Below are positions 7,714-11,908 of a stretch of 11,908 bases of DNA, one piece after another. The stretch's first letter is position 1, and every line of letters begins with the position of its first letter. The notes below the pieces were generated by a model that did not search any database, was not told the origin of the DNA, and saw only the letters and a list, made by a program, of their open reading frames with translations. The translations under genes were made by a program, and so were the position numbers. This DNA comes from Aquabacterium sp. (GTDB taxonomy: Bacteria > Pseudomonadota > Gammaproteobacteria > Burkholderiales > Burkholderiaceae_C): NCBI GenBank assembly GCA_017989885.1, contig JAGNPA010000022.1, positions 1-11,908 of the forward strand, in the 5' to 3' direction.

Positions 7714-9230
7714 GCGTCACCTCGCTGCGCCAGGGCGGCCACGGCCTGGTCCACATCGCTGAACGGCGTCTTGACCCCGGCGATCTCCTGAGTTTCTTCG
7801 TGGCCCTTGCCAGCCAGCAGCACCACATCGGTGGAGGCGGCATCGCGCAGGGCATGGCGGATGGCGTCACGGCGGTCGTCGATCACGTCCACACGGTCAC
7901 GGCCGGCCACACCCGCCAGGATCTGCGACAAGATGAAGGCGGGCGACTCGCTGCGCGGGTTGTCGCTGGTCAGCACGACCTGGTCGGCGTACTGCTCGGC
8001 CACGGCGCCCATCATCGGGCGCTTGACCGGGTCGCGGTCGCCGCCGCAGCCGAACACGCACCACAGCTTGCCGCCGCGAGCTTCAGCCACCGGGCGCAAG
8101 GCGTGCAGGGCCTTGAGCAGCGCATCGGGGGTGTGGGCATAGTCCACCAGCACCAGCGGCTGATGGGCTTGCGCGGGCACCAACTGCATGCGACCGGGCA
8201 CCGGCTGCAGACCGCTGCAGGCCTGGGCCGCATCGGCCAGCGAGACGCCCAACGCGCGCAAGGCGCCCAGCACGGCCAGCAGGTTGGACACATTGAAGCT
8301 GCCAATGACCGGCGCATGCACCACGCCCCGTGCGACCACGTCGTGCAGGGATTCGGTGCGCTCCAACACGGTGAAACGCACGCCTTGATCTTCGTAGCTC
8401 AGATCCTGAGCCTGCAGGCGTACCGGGCCCTGCAGACCATAGGTCCAGACATCCAGATGGCGGCTGCGCGCGTGCTCAGCCAAGCCCTGGCCCATCGGGT
8501 CGTCCTGGTTGATGACGGCGGCCTTCAGGCCCGGCCAGTCGAACAGCGCGCGCTTGGCCAGCCAGTAGGCTTCCATGCTCTCGTGATAGTCGAGGTGGTC
8601 CTGCGTGAAGTTGGTGAACTGCGCCACCGCGATGTGCGTGGCGTGCAAGCGCAGCTCTTCGATGCCGATGGACGAGGCCTCGATGGCCGCCGCCCGCAGG
8701 CCTTGATCCACGAAGCGACGGAAGGTGGCGTGCAAGGTGATCGGGTCGGGCGTGGTCAGGCCGGTGGACACGACCGCGCCCACTTCGCCCACGCCCAGGG
8801 TGCCGACGACCCCGCAGGGGCGACCCAGCGCGGACAAGGCCTGCGCCGTCCACCACGAGGTCGATGTCTTGCCATTGGTGCCGGTGACGGCGACCACCTG
8901 CAGCGCGGCGCTGGGCTCGCCGTAGAAGCCATGGGCGATCTCGGCGCTGCGCGCTTTCAGACCAGGCACAGCGGCGACGCGGGCATCGGCAAAGCCAAAG
9001 GCCTCGACGCCCTCGGCCTCGACCAGGCAGGCGCGGGCCCCAGCGCTCAAGGCCTGCGCCACAAAGGCACGGCCATCGCGGGCCGCGCCCGGCCAGGCGA
9101 TGAAACCCATGGCGTCAGCGGTGCCGGCTGCCACCTGGCGGCTGTCCACGGTCAGGGATGTCACGCCCTGCGCGCGCAACCAGGCCAGCGCCTGCGCGGT
9201 GTCTTGAAGATGAAGAAGGGCTTGGCTCAT
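7710..9230 (-). CDS. murE: UDP-MurNAc-L-Ala-D-Glu--meso-diaminopimelate ligase MurE
   Basis: MurE is the cytoplasmic ATP-dependent ligase that adds the third stem residue. The protein is 506 residues counted from ATG 9230. Seen: TVDSRQVAAGTADAMGFIAWPG (27-48) of the N-terminal domain, the P-loop VTGTNGKTSTSWW (115-127), GLTTPDP (157-163), EASSIGIEE (184-192) where many relatives have SSH, TNFTQDHLDYH (206-216), APVIGSFNVSNLLA (306-319), VDYAHTPDAL (362-371), FGCGGDRDPVKRP (393-405), TSDNPRSE (421-428) and AGKGHE (473-478). DNPR is the motif associated with meso-diaminopimelate rather than lysine. A TTG at 9233 is also in frame, but ATG 9230 is preferred: its GGAG lies 8 bases upstream and the ftsI stop overlaps it by one base as TGATG. 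Confidence 0.98.
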   Translation of the reverse strand: MSQALLHLQDTAQALAWLRAQGVTSLTVDSRQVAAGTADAMGFIAWPGAARDGRAFVAQALSAGARACLVEAEGVEAFGFADARVAAVPGLKARSAEIAHGFYGEPSAALQVVAVTGTNGKTSTSWWTAQALSALGRPCGVVGTLGVGEVGAVVSTGLTTPDPITLHATFRRFVDQGLRAAAIEASSIGIEELRLHATHIAVAQFTNFTQDHLDYHESMEAYWLAKRALFDWPGLKAAVINQDDPMGQGLAEHARSRHLDVWTYGLQGPVRLQAQDLSYEDQGVRFTVLERTESLHDVVARGVVHAPVIGSFNVSNLLAVLGALRALGVSLADAAQACSGLQPVPGRMQLVPAQAHQPLVLVDYAHTPDALLKALHALRPVAEARGGKLWCVFGCGGDRDPVKRPMMGAVAEQYADQVVLTSDNPRSESPAFILSQILAGVAGRDRVDVIDDRRDAIRHALRDAASTDVVLLAGKGHEETQEIAGVKTPFSDVDQAVAALAQRGDA

Positions 9231-11158
9231 CAAAAGCTCTCCAGCTCGCCGGGCTCGGTCGAGATGATCTGGGACTGCACCTCGACGTCGGGCAGCACCC
9301 CCAGGCGATTGAGCGTTTGCTGCACCACCTGACTGAACACGGGCGCGGCCACCAGGCCGCCGTAGTACTGCCCGTTGCTGGGCTCGTCGACCATGACTGC
9401 CACGATGATGCGCGGCTGGCTGATGGGCGCGATGCCCACGAACCAGGAGCGGTATTTGTTGCTCGCGTAGCCCCGGCCTTCCTGCTTGTGCGCCGTGCCG
9501 GTCTTGCCGCCGACGCTGTAGCCCAGGGCCTGCGCGCGCGGCGCGGTCCCGCCCGGGCCAGTCGACAGTTGCAGCATCTCGCGCACGGCACGGGCCGTTT
9601 CAGGCGAGATCACGCGGGTGCCGCGCACCTGCACCAGCTCGGCCTGCGCCGCAGACGCCGGATGTGACGCGACCGCCTCCGGTCGGAAGGCGGTCTTGAA
9701 GGCCAGCGTGGGGCGAGGGTCATCGCCCTCGGCCGTGAGCGGTGGCCGCTCTCCCTCCCCCTGATCCCGTTTGATCATGCTCATGGGAATGAGCTCACCA
9801 TCGGTGGCGAAGATGCTGTAGGCCTGCGCAATCTGGAACAGGCTGGACGACAGGCCATAGCCGTAGCTCATCGTCACCTGCTCGATGCGGCGCCACGATT
9901 TGTAGGGACGCAAGCGGCCGGTGACCGCGCCGGGGAAGCCCAGCTGCGGCTTCTTGCCCAGGCCCACGGCCGAGAACATTTCCCACATCTCGCGGGGCTG
10001 CATCATCAAGGCCATCTTGGCCGTGCCCACGTTGCTGGACTTCTGGATGACCTGGGCCACCGTGAGGTCACCCTTGGGGTGGGTGTCCGAGATGGTCGAG
10101 CCGTCGATGGTGAAGCGCCCCGAGGCCGTGTCCAGCACGGTGCCGGGCCGCACGCGACGGGTCTCCAGCGCCAGCGCCACGGTGATGGGCTTCATGGTCG
10201 AGCCGGGCTCGAAGGTGTCGGTCAGGGCGCGGTTGCGCAACTGCGCGCCGGTCAGGTTGCGGCGGTCTTCGGGGGTGTAGCTGGGCACATTGGCCAGCGC
10301 CAGCACCTCGCCACGCACCGCATCGAGCACCACCACGCTGCCAGCCTTGGCCTTGTGGGCCTTCACGGCGTCGCGGATGCTCTGGTAGGCGTAGAACTGG
10401 ATCTTGGCGTCGATCGACAGCTGCACGGCCTGACCGTTTTCGGCCGGCACCAGCTCGCCCACCGCTTCGACGGCGCGGCCCAGACGGTCCTTGATGACGT
10501 GGCGCGAGCCATCGCGGCCAGCCAGCTGGTTCTGGTAGGCCAGCTCGATGCCTTCCTGGCCTTCGTCTTCGATGTTGGTGAAGCCGACCACATGGGCGGC
10601 GGCCTCGCCTTCGGGGTACTGGCGCTTCCACTCGCGCAGCTCGTACACGCCCTTGATCTTGAGCGCGGCCACAGATTGCGCGACCTCGTCGTCCACCTTG
10701 CGGCGCAGCCAGACGAAGTTGGGGTTGGACTTCAGGCGTTTTTGCAGATCGGCCTGCGGCATCTTCAGCAGGCGAGCCAGTTCGCGCACCTGCTCAGGCG
10801 TGGCCTTGAGGTCTTTGGGGATGGCCCACAGGGAGGGCGAGGGCACGCTGGAGGCCAGCAGCTCGCCATTGCGATCGAGGATGCGACCACGGTTGGCCTG
10901 CAACTCGATGCGGCGTTCGTAGCGGTTGGCACCCTGCTCCTGGAAGAAGTCGTTGTGGATGATCTGGATCCAGGCAGCACGTCCGATGAGCACGGCAAAG
11001 CCCAGGCCGATGGCGCCGATGAGGAACTTCACGCGCCACACGGGCGTGCGCGAAGCCAGCAACGGGCTGGTCGCGTAGCGCATGGTGGGCATGGCCGCCG
11101 GACCCTGCTTGCGCGGGCGACGGAACACGCGACGCCACAGATCGGCCAGGCGGCTCAT
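9230..11158 (-). CDS. ftsI: Division-specific peptidoglycan D,D-transpeptidase FtsI (PBP3)
   Basis: FtsI (PBP3) is the septum-specific class B penicillin-binding protein. It is anchored in the inner membrane and cross-links glycan made by FtsW in the periplasm. The protein is 642 residues, somewhat above E. coli PBP3 (588). Layout: a basic cytoplasmic N terminus (1-43), one membrane segment (about 44-63), the pedestal with ANRGRILDRNGELLA (88-102), and the transpeptidase domain. Active-site motifs are SxxK at FEPGSTMKP (316-324, catalytic Ser320 and Lys323), SSN (374-376) and KTG in GGKTGTA (550-556). YGYGLSSSLFQIAQAY (432-447) and WFVGIAP (572-578) are typical. Residues about 465-513 form a loop longer than in the E. 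coli protein. ATG 11158 overlaps the ftsL stop as ATGA behind a strong AGGAGG. Met23 and Met26 are unlikely starts. Confidence 0.97.
   Translation of the reverse strand: MSRLADLWRRVFRRPRKQGPAAMPTMRYATSPLLASRTPVWRVKFLIGAIGLGFAVLIGRAAWIQIIHNDFFQEQGANRYERRIELQANRGRILDRNGELLASSVPSPSLWAIPKDLKATPEQVRELARLLKMPQADLQKRLKSNPNFVWLRRKVDDEVAQSVAALKIKGVYELREWKRQYPEGEAAAHVVGFTNIEDEGQEGIELAYQNQLAGRDGSRHVIKDRLGRAVEAVGELVPAENGQAVQLSIDAKIQFYAYQSIRDAVKAHKAKAGSVVVLDAVRGEVLALANVPSYTPEDRRNLTGAQLRNRALTDTFEPGSTMKPITVALALETRRVRPGTVLDTASGRFTIDGSTISDTHPKGDLTVAQVIQKSSNVGTAKMALMMQPREMWEMFSAVGLGKKPQLGFPGAVTGRLRPYKSWRRIEQVTMSYGYGLSSSLFQIAQAYSIFATDGELIPMSMIKRDQGEGERPPLTAEGDDPRPTLAFKTAFRPEAVASHPASAAQAELVQVRGTRVISPETARAVREMLQLSTGPGGTAPRAQALGYSVGGKTGTAHKQEGRGYASNKYRSWFVGIAPISQPRIIVAVMVDEPSNGQYYGGLVAAPVFSQVVQQTLNRLGVLPDVEVQSQIISTEPGELESF
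9239..9242 (-). promoter_or_regulatory. Shine-Dalgarno of murE
   Basis: GGAG (within GGAGAG) on the minus strand lies 8 bases before ATG 9230 and only 5 before the in-frame TTG 9233. The spacing favours the ATG as the murE start. Confidence 0.65.
9620..9766 (-). other. Extended loop in FtsI transpeptidase domain (residues about 465-513)
   Basis: Between IPMSMIKRD and RVISPETA, segments that are nearly adjacent in E. coli-like FtsI (roughly 10 residues apart), this protein has about 50 residues. It is rich in Pro, Ala, Glu and Arg and has a charged first half (QGEGERPP, EGDDPRP). It lies between the SSN and KTG motifs in sequence. Both motifs are intact and the frame is continuous, so it reads as an inserted surface loop. 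The boundaries are approximate. Confidence 0.65.
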
Positions 11159-11484
11159 GGGGCCACCTCCTGCACCTTGGCGGGCGAGGACGACAAAACC
11201 TGACCCGACTCGGACAGCGCCACATAGTGGGTGCGGGCCGGCGAGTTGTCGAACATCTTGAGCTTGTCACGCGCGAGCTTTTCGACGCGCAGCGGTGTAG
11301 CCTGGGCGCGCTTGTCGACCTGCAGGCGCTCGAACTCGATCTGCAGCTCGCTGGCCTGCGCGCGGGCGCGGTCGAGCGCGACGAACAGGCGGCGTGATTC
11401 ATGGCTGCTGCCAATGAGCCAGAAGCTGCTCAGCAGCAAGGCAACCACCAGGGCGATGTTGAGGCTGCTCAGGCGCGGGGTCAT
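11155..11484 (-). CDS. ftsL: Cell division protein FtsL
   Basis: FtsL is a small bitopic inner-membrane division protein. With FtsB and FtsQ it forms the complex that recruits and activates FtsW-FtsI at the septum. The protein is 109 residues, in the usual 100-120 range. Seen: a short basic N terminus, one hydrophobic membrane segment (about residues 8-25), then a periplasmic helix with heptad-like spacing (about 31-60, including [26 protein letters not shown] as overlapping segments of 47-72), which fits the coiled coil that pairs with FtsB. FtsL is poorly conserved, so the call rests on topology, size and its fixed place between rsmH and ftsI. The start ATG 11484 overlaps the rsmH stop as ATGA, with GGAGG 6 bases upstream. 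Confidence 0.93.
   Translation of the reverse strand: MTPRLSSLNIALVVALLLSSFWLIGSSHESRRLFVALDRARAQASELQIEFERLQVDKRAQATPLRVEKLARDKLKMFDNSPARTHYVALSESGQVLSSSPAKVQEVAP
11166..11171 (-). promoter_or_regulatory. Strong Shine-Dalgarno of ftsI
   Basis: A perfect AGGAGG on the minus strand lies 7 bases before ATG 11158, inside the end of ftsL. It supports the N-terminal methionine that retains the basic cytoplasmic tail of FtsI, against Met23 or Met26. Confidence 0.85.
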
Positions 11485-11908
11485 CGGCGCCCTCCCCGAC
11501 CACCGGCCTTCGCGCCGCCACCCTTGGCGCCACCGGCCTTGCCACGCGATGCACGACCACCCCCCACCTCAGGCTCGGGCGACCACGGCACCTCGGTGCG
11601 TTCGGCCACGCGCAGCACGGCGGAGCGCGAGCGGGGGTTGCCGGACACTTCGGTCTCGGATGGCTTGAGGCGACCGATGGCATGCAGCATCAGCGGCTTG
11701 GGCGCCGCAAACGGCACGCGGCGATCGACCTCGTCCTTGCTGTGCTTGGCGATGAAGGTCTTGACGATGCGGTCTTCCAGCGAGTGGAAGCTGATGACGG
11801 CCAGACGCCCACCGGGCGCCAGCATCGTCAGGGCAGAGGCCAGCGCATCTTCGAGCTCGCCGAGCTCGCGGTTGACGTGAATCCGAAGAGCCTGGAAGGT
11901 GCGGGTGG
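11481..11908 (-). CDS. rsmH: 16S rRNA (cytosine(1402)-N(4))-methyltransferase RsmH (5' end cut by window edge)
   Basis: RsmH (formerly MraW) is a cytoplasmic SAM-dependent methyltransferase that modifies N4 of C1402 in the decoding region of 16S rRNA. Only the C-terminal 141 codons are in the window; the family is usually about 310 residues. The frame stays open to the right edge, and the first ATG in view (11825) is internal. Seen in order: [19 protein letters not shown] at the edge, [27 protein letters not shown], and near the end [16 protein letters not shown], all hallmark segments of the family. The C terminus ends in a Gly/Ala-rich, strongly basic tail of about 27 residues. The gene overlaps ftsL as ATGA and is the first visible gene of the run. 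An mraZ gene would be expected just upstream, outside the window. Confidence 0.97.
   Translation of the reverse strand, partial: TRTFQALRIHVNRELGELEDALASALTMLAPGGRLAVISFHSLEDRIVKTFIAKHSKDEVDRRVPFAAPKPLMLHAIGRLKPSETEVSGNPRSRSAVLRVAERTEVPWSPEPEVGGGRASRGKAGGAKGGGAKAGGRGGRR
11484..11564 (-). other. Basic Gly/Ala-rich tail of RsmH
   Basis: The last 27 residues of RsmH consist almost wholly of Gly, Ala, Lys and Arg, with eight basic residues and no acidic one, in an imperfect KAGG/KGGG repeat pattern. They follow the conserved end of the family (AERTEVPW), which is where RsmH proteins normally stop or vary. The tail looks unstructured. By composition it could contact RNA, but that is inference only. 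Confidence 0.7.

Noticed and set aside
9231..9233. TTG as the start of murE
   Set aside because: ATG follows directly at 9230 with better Shine-Dalgarno spacing and a TGATG overlap with ftsI. The difference is one residue.
11852..11870. GAGCTCGCCGAGCTC as a possible hairpin or operator
   Set aside because: It lies inside the conserved rsmH coding segment for ELGELE and reflects repeated Glu-Leu codons.
1..11908. A novel defence, mobile or RNA system hidden in the window
   Set aside because: Every base except the 9-base gap belongs to a recognised dcw gene in canonical order. I saw no direct-repeat array, tRNA-like or rRNA-like segment, transposase motif or terminal inverted repeat.

Overview
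This window is one uninterrupted stretch of the division and cell wall (dcw) cluster of a high-GC Gram-negative bacterium. The gene order rsmH-ftsL-ftsI-murE-murF-mraY-murD-ftsW-murG-murC is the classical proteobacterial one. Protein details point to a betaproteobacterium of the order Burkholderiales, probably near Comamonadaceae or the Leptothrix/Aquabacterium/Roseateles group: MraY is 392 residues long, MurD has an extended C-terminal half, MurG carries VNAD where HEQN is usual, and MurE carries SSIG. The placement rests on remembered family features and not on a search.

All ten genes lie on the minus strand, so transcription runs from high to low coordinates. The window opens at its right edge inside rsmH (5' end missing) and closes at its left edge inside murC (3' end missing). 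The eight genes between are complete. There is essentially no non-coding DNA: the only gap is 9 bases between mraY and murD. Six junctions are ATGA overlaps whose geometry I read base by base, plus one more of the same kind at rsmH/ftsL. ftsI/murE is a TGATG overlap and murF/mraY overlaps by 11 bases. I see no internal promoter, terminator, RNA gene, mobile element or CRISPR array, so the whole window looks like the interior of one translationally coupled polycistronic unit.

The genes make and use the peptidoglycan precursor. MurC, MurD, MurE and MurF add the stem peptide to UDP-MurNAc in the cytoplasm, and the DNPR motif in MurE predicts meso-diaminopimelate at position 3. MraY moves the product onto undecaprenyl phosphate (lipid I) and MurG adds GlcNAc (lipid II). 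FtsW polymerises lipid II at the septum, FtsI cross-links it, and FtsL helps recruit and activate that pair. RsmH methylates 16S rRNA and is a regular member of the cluster.

I did not find an undescribed system. What stands out is lineage-type decoration of conserved enzymes: an acidic, Pro/Ala-rich insertion of about 100 residues inside MurD, an insertion of about 40 residues in the FtsI transpeptidase domain, a Gly/Ala/Lys/Arg tail on RsmH, and changed motif residues in MurG and MurE. mraY and murD also sit in the same reading frame, separated by a single stop codon and three sense codons.
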